Positions 47,666 through 57,842 of a stretch of DNA of 64,000 nucleotides are shown piece after piece. Numbering within the stretch: the first letter of the stretch is position 1; each line of letters starts with the position of its first letter. Both the position numbers and the translations under genes were made by a program. The notes under the pieces are model-generated. The model searched no databases. It was given only the letters and a program-made list of their open reading frames with translations, and was not told where the DNA came from. Source of the stretch: Cryoendolithus antarcticus (taxonomy: Eukaryota > Ascomycota > Dothideomycetes > Cladosporiales > Cladosporiaceae); contig NAJO01000008.1 of NCBI GenBank assembly GCA_002077065.1, forward strand, positions 62,001 through 126,000, read 5' to 3'.

Positions 47666-47904
47666 AATTTTCATGGGCGCAAAGATTACCATGTGCATGG
47701 ATTGGAAGAAGCAAGTGGAGGACGGAAGGTCCTGCAGGACCTGTCATAGACGGATGGACCTTCCATGTGAGACTTCGTACTGATACCGCTTTTGCACCAT
47801 AAACCTACAGGGACCAACCGAGAATCATGCATGAGATGTAGTCTACGGCTCTGGCCGAGCGCTTTTTAGTACTACCATCGTGTCTACGAAGGTAACGCCG
47901 AGAT
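47666..47904. other. Flank between SANT-array B and a candidate small gene
   Basis: A 239-nt interval that probably holds 3' UTR sequence of array B. Nothing else is visible. Confidence 0.35.
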
Positions 47905-48353
47905 CTACTCAGCATCATCCACCTCCTCCAAGCTCGCCTCCTTCGGCACAGTATTGCCACTCCTCGCCTTAGCACTAGCAGCAGTGCGATGCGCCTTCGG
48001 CAGTCGCAAAGAGTGCGACCGAGCACGTGACCAAAGTGGTCCTTCTTGTGAAAAAGTGAGCGGATCGCGCACACCCAAGTTGCGGTGCACTCTGAAGAAG
48101 AGAAATCCTGTTGATTGAACGCTTCTTGATTCAGTTACTACGGAGGTGATGAGAACTGCGCCAGGGAGATTCAGGTGCAGGCGTGCGTCGTGATTTCGCA
48201 GCGTCAGTCCAGAGGCGGCGTCGGGGCGTCGTAAAAGTTGGGGGGGAAAGCCGGCTGTTTATGTACCTCTGACCTGTGTGACGCACGGACCCTACGCCCC
48301 GCGCAACGCAAATTTTGCATGTGCCTCAGGAGTTGACTGCTGAAGTGACGCAT
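47905..48353 (-). CDS. Candidate small basic two-exon protein
   Basis: Proposed exons are 48353-48274 and 48091-47905, joined by a 182-nt intron. The acceptor is strong: a pyrimidine tract ending TTCTTCAG at 48092. The donor is GTCAGA. The join is in phase and gives 88 residues. The N-terminus is MRHFSSQLLRHMQNLRCAGR, Arg-rich with no acid for 30 residues. The C-terminal exon reads NLGVRDPLTFSQEGPLWSRA and ends EASLEEVDDAE. The codon choice in exon 2 is coherent, but no ATG lies in it, so the gene depends on the intron. I do not recognise the family. Mitochondrial location is possible from the N-terminus. Confidence 0.33.
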
Positions 48354-49662
48354 GCGATCATCACCACGGCAACTTCACTGCAATGCAGAATTCATGTGCA
48401 CTGTACACGCACCGGTATCATGTGACACCATTGCTGTGTGGAACAGCGAACGTGTACGCAGTATCTGTGAAATTCCATGCTGATGGCGAGAGGAAGGAGG
48501 AAGAAGCCAGCTGGAGGGAAGGAGATGGCACGGCAAGGCGAAATGACTCACGGCTAGCTCCCGTCGCCCCTGTCTCTCGCGTTTGCGTGCCACGACCACA
48601 GCGACCTCCGATAACGTGTCACACACGAGCTATCGCGGTGAACGATGTCGCATGTTGAAGCGGTGCGTCCAATTGGATCCGGTCGCCCTTCCAACAAAGT
48701 ATAGCAGGATCTCTTACAGCAACGGCAGAGAGAAGCGCACTCTACAAGGCAAACTTCGATCTCACGTTCGCGATTTGCTGCAGCCATCCGCCGCTACCCA
48801 AACTTCGCCTGTCTCAAGGCACCCAATTACGTTTGCCGTACTTGAGCCGCATTATACCGGTCCACGAAGGCCACGGGCAACGATAGTTTGTATATCTTGC
48901 GAGAGAGACGATGGTCACCGTTCGACTGACACGGCGTTCATGGAACATTGGTCTCAAGCATTCACGGGACCCATGGTCACCGACGGTTTGCAGCATGATG
49001 CGGGCATCCCGGGCTTTGTGATGTGCGCATCGCGAATGCGATACCAGACCTGCAACATGCTGCACTTGAGAGAGTGCGGTGTGCGTAGCAGCGGCGGGAC
49101 AGAACATGATCGACTTGCGCTGCGTCCTGTGTCTGGCGCCCACAAGATCTGCGAACAGTTCGAGGTGCAAACCTTCGTCTTAATAGATCGACTGCTGCCC
49201 TCCCCTGTACCTCCGTAACGATCGTACCTGCATCCACTCGTCGTTCGCGCTCCCCCGACGCAACGGCTGCTGTAGCAGAGCTTGACGGCATAGTTCTGTA
49301 CGTGAAAGACTTATGGTTCGACAGAATCTGTCTGCATCAGATCATGAAGATGGCCTGAGGCGGCGATCGGTTTGGCATGTGGTGTGGCGTCATAGGTGCA
49401 GTAGATCGCATCTAATCGCGTGTGAGCCTTCGCTTTCTCTCATGTCACTCACATCGCGCTCGCTGCAAGACGAAGTTAACTTTCGAATAATGATGATTTG
49501 GATTACTTGACAAGTCAAGCTCTCGTCGCATTGAGTGAGGGTAGCGTCGGAACCTCGACTTGACCATGTTCACCCAGCCCACATCGCTTCACTCACGAAG
49601 CATGACATGATAGACTCACAGCTTCTTGTGCACCTGGACTTGCCAGGTAAACGGGATCAGAC
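48354..49662. promoter_or_regulatory. Upstream region of Rad26-like gene
   Basis: About 1.3 kb without a supported gene. A + strand frame at 48583-49218 is Arg/Cys/Ser-rich and chance-like. A small inverted repeat CTTGAC-AA-GTCAAG lies at 49506-49519, about 145 nt before the ATG. Confidence 0.4.
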
Positions 49663-52600
49663 ATGACCGACACGGACTCCAAAGCACTGGATGCCAAAGC
49701 GGTAGTACTACCTCCTGAGAGTGAAGACTTCTCTTCGAAAGATATGTCCGCCACCGTAAACGAACCCCTAGAGGAACCTCCAGTCCTCCCTCAGCTCGGC
49801 GAAGAAACGCAGGCAGAAGTCAACGACGTCGATGATCAAGATGAAGCTGCGCAGTTGGCAGCCCTGACGGCCGGAGCTCGCGATCAGGAAGATCTTGAGC
49901 GCTCGATTGGCCAGCAAGCCGATAGATTGCTGCTCGAACAAGCCGATGAGCGCGATGGCAAGCGCCTCGAAAAGACGCAGCGTGATAAGGATCGATTGGT
50001 CAGTCAGATCCGAAAGCTCGAAGAGAAGCTAGCTGGGTTCGGCAATCAGGCGACGAAGAACAAATGGCGGGCCGAGGTGCAGCACTACCAGGTGCTGATG
50101 GAGGGGTTGGACAAGGACTTGCAGGCAATCCAGAAGAGGATTGATGAGCGTCATGGCGGAGCAGTGGATGGTGAGGGCGAGGAGAAAGCCGCAGAGGAGG
50201 TGGCGTCGGGCAGAATGCCAGGTGAGAGTCAGAGGGAGTATTTGATCAGGACGGGCAAGATCACGCCTTTCAGCAAGATGGGTAGAGGTTTGGTGAGAGC
50301 TTCCAGTAGTCTGGGGGAGGTGCTCATGGAGGCTGAGAACGAGGAGGCGGAGGACGAGGAGATGGCGGAGGAAGCAGTGGGTGAGCAGGCGGCTGGAGAG
50401 CAGAAGTCGCATCGAAATCTGATAGCTCCGGGGTTCGAGGCTGAAGAGCAGAGTACGACGGATGGAGACGCGGAGAGTGATGCGGCGCTGGCGAGGAGAC
50501 TGCAGGACGAGGAGTTCGCTGCTGAGCGGCCAGCGAAGAGAAGGCGATTGCAGACAAGGAGACAAGCTAGAGAGACGTCGGTGGGTAGCACGGCGGGTGC
50601 GACGTCAGACGATGCGTTTGTGCCAGATGAGCTCACTGGACGCGCTACAGAGACTGGAGACCGTTCGGACGACGAGGACGGTGGCGATATGGCGGATACC
50701 GCACCACTGCCGAAGCGCAAGGGCCGCACGAAGTCGGGACGAACTACAGCGATCGACGATGCGGCCGCGGCGCCGGAAGATTTGGCCGGAATCGACGATG
50801 GCAGTGAGGGAGTATACCAAGCACGACTGAAAAGCTGGGTCAAGCGACGAAGCGCCGCGCGGCAGCGATTCCGCGAGCGGAAGGCGGCGGGCGAGGTGGT
50901 GGCAGAAGACGTGCCAGAAGATGAAGAGTTTGTCAAGGGAGAGGACGAACCAGAGCCTGATATGGCAGACATCGATGAGAATGAAGACGAGTGGCATCTT
51001 CCTCACCCCGCTCGGACAGACGCCGAGTTTGAAGGCGGCTTCCGAATACCAGTAGACATCTACCCAGCCCTCTTCGACTATCAGAAGACTGGTGTCCAGT
51101 GGCTGTGGGAGCTCTACTCGCAGCAAGTAGGCGGCATTGTTGGCGATGAGATGGGTCTGGGCAAGACAGTGCAGATCGCGGCATTTCTCGCAGGTCTACA
51201 CTACTCGAAGAAGCTGACCAAGCCGATCATCGTTGTGTGTCCAGCAACGGTGATGAAGCAGTGGGTGAACGAATTCCATCGGTGGTGGCCTCCTTTACGA
51301 GTCTCGATCTTGCACACGTCCGGCAGTGGCATGCTTGACGTCAGTCGAGAGGCCAGGATCGAGGACGACTTAGAGGCGATGGAGTATGGACGCCGCAAGA
51401 CGATGAGCAAAGGCGTGAAAGCGGCAAAGCGCATTGTGGACAAGGTCGCGAAGGACGGGCACATCCTGGTCACGACTTACTCTGGACTGCAGACGTACGC
51501 GGAGCTACTGATCCCAATGGACTGGGAGTATGCAGTGCTCGACGAAGGCCATAAGATCCGAAACCCGAATACAGCCATCACGATCTACTGCAAAGAGCTC
51601 CGCACTCACAACCGAGTCATCCTATCTGGCACGCCCATGCAGAACAATCTCACGGAGCTCTGGTCACTCTTTGACTTTGTATTTCCCATGCGGCTCGGCA
51701 CACTCGTGAGCTTTCGCAATCAATTCGAAATCCCAATCAAGCAAGGTGGCTATGCGAACGCTTCAAACCTCCAAGTCGAGACTGCCGGGCGCTGCGCAGA
51801 AACACTGAAGGATACCATCTCACCATACCTTCTTCAGCGCTTCAAAATCGACGTCGCGGCCGATCTGCCAAAGAAGTCCGAAAGGGTCCTCTTCTGCAAA
51901 CTCACCAAACTCCAGCTTGAAACATACCAATGGTTCCTCGAATCCGAAGACATGAAGTCCATCATCGACGGCAAGCGCCAAGCGCTTTACGGCGTCGACA
52001 TTCTACGCAAGATTTGCAATCACCCTGACCTTACTGAGCACAAGACTCTTAGTAAGAAAGCTGGCTACAAGTATGGTCGCGGTGAGAAGAGCGGTAAGAT
52101 GCAAGTCGTCAAAGCGCTGCTGGAGATTTGGCGAAAGCATGGCCATAAGACGCTGTTATTTGCGCAGCATCGAATCATGTTAGATATCCTCGAGGCGTTC
52201 ATCAGGGATATGCCTGGATTTCGGTATCGAAGGATGGACGGTAATACGTCGATCAAAGATCGCCAGGACTTGGTCGATGAGTTCAATGGGGATCCGGAGC
52301 TGCATGTGTTCTTGCTCACCACGAAAGTAGGTGGTCTAGGAATCAACTTGACAGGGGCTGATCGGGTCATCATCTATGATCCGGACTGGAACCCGTCAAC
52401 CGACGTTCAGGCTCGTGAGCGCGCATGGCGACTCGGCCAGAAGCGAGAAGTCGAAATTTACCGCCTTATGACTGCTGGGACGATCGAAGAGAAGATTTAC
52501 CACCGCCAAATCTTCAAGCAGTTCCTCACCAACAAAATCCTCCGCGATCCAAAACAACGTCAGACGTTCCAGCTCAAAGATCTCCATGACCTCTTCACAC

Positions 52601-53460
52601 TGGGCAACACCGAAGGGCAAACGGAGACTGGGTCCATCTTCAAAGGCACCGAAGTCCAGCTGACCACCAAGGACACTCCCGCAGAGGACGAGACAAGTCT
52701 TCCCACGCCTCCCGATGACGCCTCAGCTCCTGCCTCCACAACAGCCGTCTCCAGCATTCCCGGCCTGTCCCGGCTCGAAGACTACCGCGGCAACGTAGAC
52801 GAAGACGCTGCGGCCGAAGCGAAGTCCAGAGGCGAAACTCCCGAGCAGAACGACCGCATGCTCTCCTCCATCTTCGCACGCACGGGCGTGCACTCAGCTC
52901 TCGAGCACGACGCTATCATCAATGGTCCTCGCACACTCCGCGCCGACCCAGAGATCATCGCACGAGAGGCTAAGCGCGTTGCAGCAGCTGCTGCGCGGGA
53001 GTTGCAGAGAGCTGGGGTAGCCGCACGCAATGTGCCGGCTGGCGTGCCGACCTGGACGGGCACGGTGGGGACATCTGGGCGGCCTGAGTCATCTGCACCC
53101 ACTCGTGGTGGGAGGGCGGCGAGAGGTGGGAGGGGTTCGGCGGCTGTACTCGCTAATTTGGCTTCACGCCAAGCGCCGACCAGTGATCCTCCTCCTCGCT
53201 CTACGGCATCGAGTTCGCGGTCCCAACCTAAAGGCGCGGAGTTCGTGCCGCTTATCAGAGACTTTCTGAGAGCTCAAGGTGGCAGTGCGCCTACACAGAT
53301 GCTTATCGACCACTTCAATCGGTTTTGCAGGGATGAGAGGCGGACTGCGGAGTTCAGGGAAGGCTTGAAGGTTGTGGCTGACCTTGATAAGGGCACGAAC
53401 CTGGGTAGGGGTGGGAGGGGAGGTCGAGGGCTTTGGAGGTTGAAAGGGGAGTTTAGGTAG
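49663..53460 (+). CDS. rad26: SNF2-family transcription-coupled repair ATPase Rad26/CSB (ERCC6)
   Basis: A DNA translocase that binds stalled RNA polymerase II and starts transcription-coupled nucleotide excision repair. It is intronless with 1265 residues. Near residues 75-110 is DQEDLERSIGQQADRLLLEQ, the leucine-latch region of CSB proteins, followed by a coiled coil. An acidic/basic disordered stretch with likely nuclear signals (PAKRRRLQTRRQ, PKRKGRTK) follows. The ATPase core starts near residue 465: YQKTGVQWLWELY, motif I DEMGLGKTVQIAAF, Ia VVCPATVMKQW, II LDEGHKIRNP, III SGTPMQNNLTELWSLFDFVF, IV LLFAQHRIMLDILE, V VGGLGINLTGADRVI and VI RAWRLGQKREVEIYRL. The C-terminus has an RG-rich stretch and a winged-helix-like end (APTQMLIDHFNRFCRDERR). 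The length fits fungal Rad26/Rhp26. Confidence 0.95.
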   Translation: MTDTDSKALDAKAVVLPPESEDFSSKDMSATVNEPLEEPPVLPQLGEETQAEVNDVDDQDEAAQLAALTAGARDQEDLERSIGQQADRLLLEQADERDGKRLEKTQRDKDRLVSQIRKLEEKLAGFGNQATKNKWRAEVQHYQVLMEGLDKDLQAIQKRIDERHGGAVDGEGEEKAAEEVASGRMPGESQREYLIRTGKITPFSKMGRGLVRASSSLGEVLMEAENEEAEDEEMAEEAVGEQAAGEQKSHRNLIAPGFEAEEQSTTDGDAESDAALARRLQDEEFAAERPAKRRRLQTRRQARETSVGSTAGATSDDAFVPDELTGRATETGDRSDDEDGGDMADTAPLPKRKGRTKSGRTTAIDDAAAAPEDLAGIDDGSEGVYQARLKSWVKRRSAARQRFRERKAAGEVVAEDVPEDEEFVKGEDEPEPDMADIDENEDEWHLPHPARTDAEFEGGFRIPVDIYPALFDYQKTGVQWLWELYSQQVGGIVGDEMGLGKTVQIAAFLAGLHYSKKLTKPIIVVCPATVMKQWVNEFHRWWPPLRVSILHTSGSGMLDVSREARIEDDLEAMEYGRRKTMSKGVKAAKRIVDKVAKDGHILVTTYSGLQTYAELLIPMDWEYAVLDEGHKIRNPNTAITIYCKELRTHNRVILSGTPMQNNLTELWSLFDFVFPMRLGTLVSFRNQFEIPIKQGGYANASNLQVETAGRCAETLKDTISPYLLQRFKIDVAADLPKKSERVLFCKLTKLQLETYQWFLESEDMKSIIDGKRQALYGVDILRKICNHPDLTEHKTLSKKAGYKYGRGEKSGKMQVVKALLEIWRKHGHKTLLFAQHRIMLDILEAFIRDMPGFRYRRMDGNTSIKDRQDLVDEFNGDPELHVFLLTTKVGGLGINLTGADRVIIYDPDWNPSTDVQARERAWRLGQKREVEIYRLMTAGTIEEKIYHRQIFKQFLTNKILRDPKQRQTFQLKDLHDLFTLGNTEGQTETGSIFKGTEVQLTTKDTPAEDETSLPTPPDDASAPASTTAVSSIPGLSRLEDYRGNVDEDAAAEAKSRGETPEQNDRMLSSIFARTGVHSALEHDAIINGPRTLRADPEIIAREAKRVAAAAARELQRAGVAARNVPAGVPTWTGTVGTSGRPESSAPTRGGRAARGGRGSAAVLANLASRQAPTSDPPPRSTASSSRSQPKGAEFVPLIRDFLRAQGGSAPTQMLIDHFNRFCRDERRTAEFREGLKVVADLDKGTNLGRGGRGGRGLWRLKGEFR

Positions 53461-54055
53461 TGGTCAGACAGTCTGGAGTGGCGGAGCTAGGGCACGAGTC
53501 TTGTATGAATGCGATGAGAGAATGCAGCTGTGTCTCTCAAAGTGGTTGAACCTGGCTTGTGCTTTCATCGTGACAGCTGCGGCAGCGGATTCTCCAGTAA
53601 TCGCGTTGGCGAGAGAAAGAACTCGATATCGTACGCTTGACAAAGCGCTGCTTCTCGAAGACACCTCCTATTGGCATCGATGGTATCCTCAAGTCGATAG
53701 ATGCGCTGGGACTCAGTCAAGTATCTGGAGAAGTTGAAGTGGTGTATCGGATCGCTCTTCGCCGTAAAGAAGCACAGAGCGATAGCGAGTACATTGTAGG
53801 CTCGCCTCACGGCAACATGACAACCTCGGCGGCGGTAAACTGTGCGCTTTCGGTTGATAATCTGCAGTCCGTTCATGCCACTCAAATCACGATCACGTAT
53901 CGTGTTCGCGCGCTCAATCTGCCTGAACTTCGGCCAACGACTAGTTGTCAATAGTGCTCTAAGGCTTGTACATTCTGGCAGATCGGCCCTACGCCACTGG
54001 AACGTCATGATGGGATTTGAAGCGGTCTATCCTTTAGACCTTGAAGATAGCGTCA
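53461..54055. other. Convergent 3' flanks, Rad26 / MFS transporter
   Basis: A 595-nt interval between converging stops. Only short motif-free frames are seen. Confidence 0.4.
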
Positions 54056-55883
54056 CTAGATGTGGCCTTTACTCTGCACGTCAAGCGGCAGGACTTTCAG
54101 CGGCGCATCTACACGCTCGTCGAAGGACGATTTGGGGTCGACGAGAAAGAGCGAAGCTTCGAAGACTGTCAGCACGAGGATTGGAGGCACTCCGATTCCG
54201 ATGGCGACTTACCGACGACAGCAACCAGCGAAAAGCTCGCTGCTGCAATCCACACATCCCGAAATGCGATCACAAAGCTTTGCTGTAAACCTCCGCCGGC
54301 GGCCTCCAAGATAGTCGGCGTGACTCCAGGAATCGTCAAAGCACCTGTCATGTCACCGGCGCTGAGAGCACCAATGAGGTCAGCCACGGAAGTTGGTGGC
54401 AGGCCGAGAGCAATCGACGCGCCGGCCACACGGCTGGTTATGTTCGAGGTCAGTGCTGCGTTGAAGATCGCGCCATAGATGGCGAGTCCAACGACTCCGC
54501 CGAGACTCCGCATGCCGATCATCAAGCCAGATGTAATTGCGATCAGGCCCGGAGGTGTTGCGAATTGAGCGGCAGTGACAAGACAGGTCAGACAAACACC
54601 GAGACCAGCTCCGAGGAAGACCGCGTAGCCCCAAAGGTTCGCTTCGGGCGTGGTTGTACGAATTGATGCCATCAGCGCATTGAAGAGGGCGAACATCGTG
54701 AAAGCCACGCAGGTAGGAAGCCGCACAGCTTTGACTGCTGAGCAATAAAATGCGGCGATCAGTGCGAAGAAGATCAAGCTGTAGAAGGTAATGCTGTAGT
54801 GAAGGCCAACTCGTAGGGCATCGTGAGTGTAAAGTGTACCAACTTCGAACGCAAAGTAATTATTCGCGCAGTAGAAACTGAGACCTTCGGTGAAGATGCA
54901 GAAGAGCGAGATGGGGAAGTTGCGATGTCGGAAGAGATCGTGGTGTAGTAGGCCATCCTGCTTGAAGCGGATCTCGTATACGAGCAGAGCGCCGATGAGA
55001 GCTACTCCGATGATCAGTGGCGCTAAGACGGCAGGACTCGTCCAGGGCAATGGGTTCTGTGCCCATGAGAGGCCGAGTGAGAAAAGTGTCAATGAGGACA
55101 CGAGCAAGGCGTACCCGAGCCAGTCAAGACTTTGAAGCTTCTCACTGGTGGTCAGTGTGACTTGCAGCTCGCGAGGCGGCGGTCGATACAGCACCGCAAC
55201 AATGAGTGCCGCGATGGCGTAAATACCTGCAGCAGTGTACCAGTATGTCCTGAAATTCTCTGGTCGCTGGTTGCGAGTGAGCGCTCCGCCGACGAGCAAA
55301 GCATAGATGCCACCAAGCGAAGCTGACACGTTCACACTGGCTTGTGCCCACGCCCTGTACTTCCTAGGGAGCACCTCGCTTGTGACTGCATGTAAGAGAG
55401 GCTGGGCGCCGTAGCAGATGCCTCCGACTGTGAAGCCAGTTATGACTTGGCTAACGTTGGTCGCCCGAGAGACAATGATCGCTCCAATACAGCCACACGC
55501 TGTCAGAGCGACCAGGATCCAGCGTCGGCCCCACAGGTCGGCAGCTTGACTAACAGGCGGACTGAGAACAGCCGTGAGGATGGCGATGGTCGACGTAAAC
55601 CATACCGACTCCGTTGAGCCGCCGACGACCGCAGTAATGTCTCTTGCAAGTGATCCCGAGCCGACGATGTTGACGAGCTGTGCGAAGTAGATCGTGTTGA
55701 TGGCCTTACACAAAGTCAGTGGAAACGCAATTCCAGGCACTTCGACACACTTACAAGGACAATGACCAAGGCCCTTGCTGTCACTCCCGGCTGCTTCACT
55801 TCGGTCGCATCGGACGGAATGTCCTCGAGATGTGTGCTTGCCGTCTCCTCGACCTTGCTGTCGGTATTCTTACTAGTAGACAT
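54056..55883 (-). CDS. MFS transporter, TRI12/siderophore-efflux type
   Basis: A 14-helix major facilitator (DHA2-like) of the fungal TRI12 group, expected in the plasma membrane as a drug/proton antiporter for a small molecule. Exons are 55883-55755, 55704-54213 and 54156-54056, giving 573 residues. Introns are 50 nt (acceptor GTAAG) and 56 nt (acceptor GAAG; the alternative CAG adds three codons). Helix 1 follows the splice as AINTIYFAQLVNIVGSG. TESVWFTSTIAILTAVLSPP and motif A-like ADLWGRRWILV come next, then ICYGAQPLLHAVTSEVLPRK, the family's loop 4-5 signature. The last exon reads SLFLVDPKSSFDERVDAPLK, a typical TRI12-like C-terminus. The substrate is unknown. It is divergent from a PrpD-family gene 2 kb away. 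Confidence 0.88.
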
Positions 55884-56034
55884 GATCGTTGACGTGCACG
55901 GCCAGTGCTCAAGCCAGTGCAGCGGTTTCCCAGGAGGATAGGGCACTTGGCGGAAACGCTACTCCTTGATTGATCTTGTATATACTGTTGATCCTGATGC
56001 GATGCTAGCCCAGACGTTCGTGCGGAACCCCAGA

Positions 56035-56056
56035 CTGGGGTAATGCTGGGGTAATG
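56035..56056. repeat. Exact tandem 11-bp repeat (CTGGGGTAATG x2)
   Basis: Two exact back-to-back copies of CTGGGGTAATG lie about 150 nt upstream of the transporter start. A preceding CCCCAG forms a short inverted partner with CTGGGG. Such paired GC-rich boxes can be binding sites for fungal zinc-cluster or C2H2 regulators, but no factor is identified. Confidence 0.6.
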
Positions 56057-56408
56057 TGGAGATTTGAGTCTCTGGAAAGCTTTGTAATCGCATGCAGCGT
56101 TGAGCTCGACAGTAGCAGCGGAGCGCTGCATGCGAGCTCGACTAGCTGGTCGAGTGTTGGCCTCTCTCCATTTTCGACTCTGTGTTGGGCCTTGGAGGCA
56201 ATGTTGAGCCCACATCTCCGAGAGCCAGAGTGTACGCTTCCGAACCACTTCGGACCATTCAGCTCACAGGTGCCCACTCATGCCATGCGTCGGCAATCAC
56301 ACACGAGCTTGTCAGGGAAGACGTGCACACTCGTAGTACTGTACGCATCGCCAAAGACCATCCACCACTCGATCAATGATGAGACAAACTGATAAGGGTG
56401 GTCGTAAT

Positions 56409-56430
56409 GTCCGACATTACAATGTCGGAC
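56409..56430. promoter_or_regulatory. Perfect 10-bp inverted repeat, possible operator
   Basis: GTCCGACATT at 56409-56418 and AATGTCGGAC at 56421-56430 are exact reverse complements separated by AC. The left arm also continues a near-palindrome with the preceding TAATGT. The everted CCGAC/GTCGG core has the look of a symmetric Zn2Cys6-type site, though that is inference. Confidence 0.5.
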
Positions 56431-57842
56431 GTATCCGATCAATCAACACAGAGTGTCGGTGCTGGCGCCAGCTCCGCGTCACCCTACATGTAGCCAATTT
56501 GCGGACGCAAAAATGAGAGTCCCGAACCCGGCAATTGGCGCGGTGATCCCTGCACTGACTGTAGCTCGCGGTGTATGCGTTGTTCCAGCGGACACGTGCC
56601 GTGACAATGATGGAGAATATGGAAGACATGCAGACAAACATGCTCATGCGAGACTCGATATTCGTGCCGTGAGAGGGTAGCCTGTTGCCGCCGAAGGCTC
56701 GCACTATGATGCTCACATCTTGGAACTATGCCGCAAAAGCTCGTGTGAGAGATCTTGGGAGTCAACATCCATACAGGCCTCCGGGCCAACACAAATGGTC
56801 TCAATCAGTTGGAGCAAACCGGCCCCGAGCTTGATCAATCGGGCGAATCCTTAAGATAAAAGCTTTACGCGCTTCTGCAGGCACTTCAGTATGCCAGTGC
56901 AAGTACTGAAATCGCCGTGGGAGACACCTGGATTGGGACCACGCCAGTGAGACGCCCGCTGGTGGAAGATCTCGAGCTGAATGACAGACCAGCACTGCCA
57001 GATAATCTCGTGATCTTGGCTACTGGTACGAATATGACTTTCGCAAGCCACGTTAGGCGCTAAACTGCTGACCGGATGACGCATTTCTATGCTATCAATT
57101 GTTAAGGTAAGATCAGATGGTGCGCTGAGCTTGCTCGAGGTACGTCCTCATCCATACCAGGCTTGACTTCGATCGCGCAATACAGTCTTGGGTCCAGTTC
57201 CGCGTCTGTGGTACCATGGCGGCGACGCCAATTCGTCTTCCTTCATGGCTCGCTTCCACGCCATTCACATCTATGCGTTGCTGCTGCAAGCATAGCTCGA
57301 CCGCTGAACATGGTCATCGCCATTCTGTTGTATGTAGTGCGGTCCAAGCCAGGGTTGACGTGCTAAGTCGGGCTGTTCACCTCCGAAGCGGGCAGCTCAC
57401 CCAGTCTCAGTGATAACTAGATCTATCGCAGACATACGCTGACCACAGATCTGTTGATCGTTGAGAGGTGGAAGAGGGTACGCTCTGGGTTTAGCGTCAT
57501 CTACGCATCTGCGTGGGTCGGATGCTGCATGACTCAGTCCTCGACTATACTTTTCGGGTGAGGACCCGGGTGTTCTGTCTGTGTTATAGCCGGGCGGGAG
57601 TAACGCTTCACATGACATCGCTTCATTGCCGCGACTTGCGAGACTGCCGTAACTTCAGTCTAGATACAACCATCGCAGTGGTTGCCGCATGTAGCCATGC
57701 AAAGTAGCACTGCGTAAGTACAGCCGTCTCTTCCGCGTCACCCACGTCAAACCCTCTGCCATCCCCATCTCTCATCGACGCTTTGTGTTCAAGTAGGGAA
57801 TACCAGACCATTGTGAATCTCTGCACACCACCTGGAAATCCA

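Larger units (their letters stand above)
55884..57842. promoter_or_regulatory. Divergent region, MFS transporter / MmgE-PrpD gene
   Basis: About 2 kb between two divergent start codons. It contains the tandem 11-bp repeat at 56035-56056 and the inverted repeat at 56409-56430, both on the transporter side. No frame looks coding. The region would hold both promoters if the genes are co-regulated. Confidence 0.5.
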
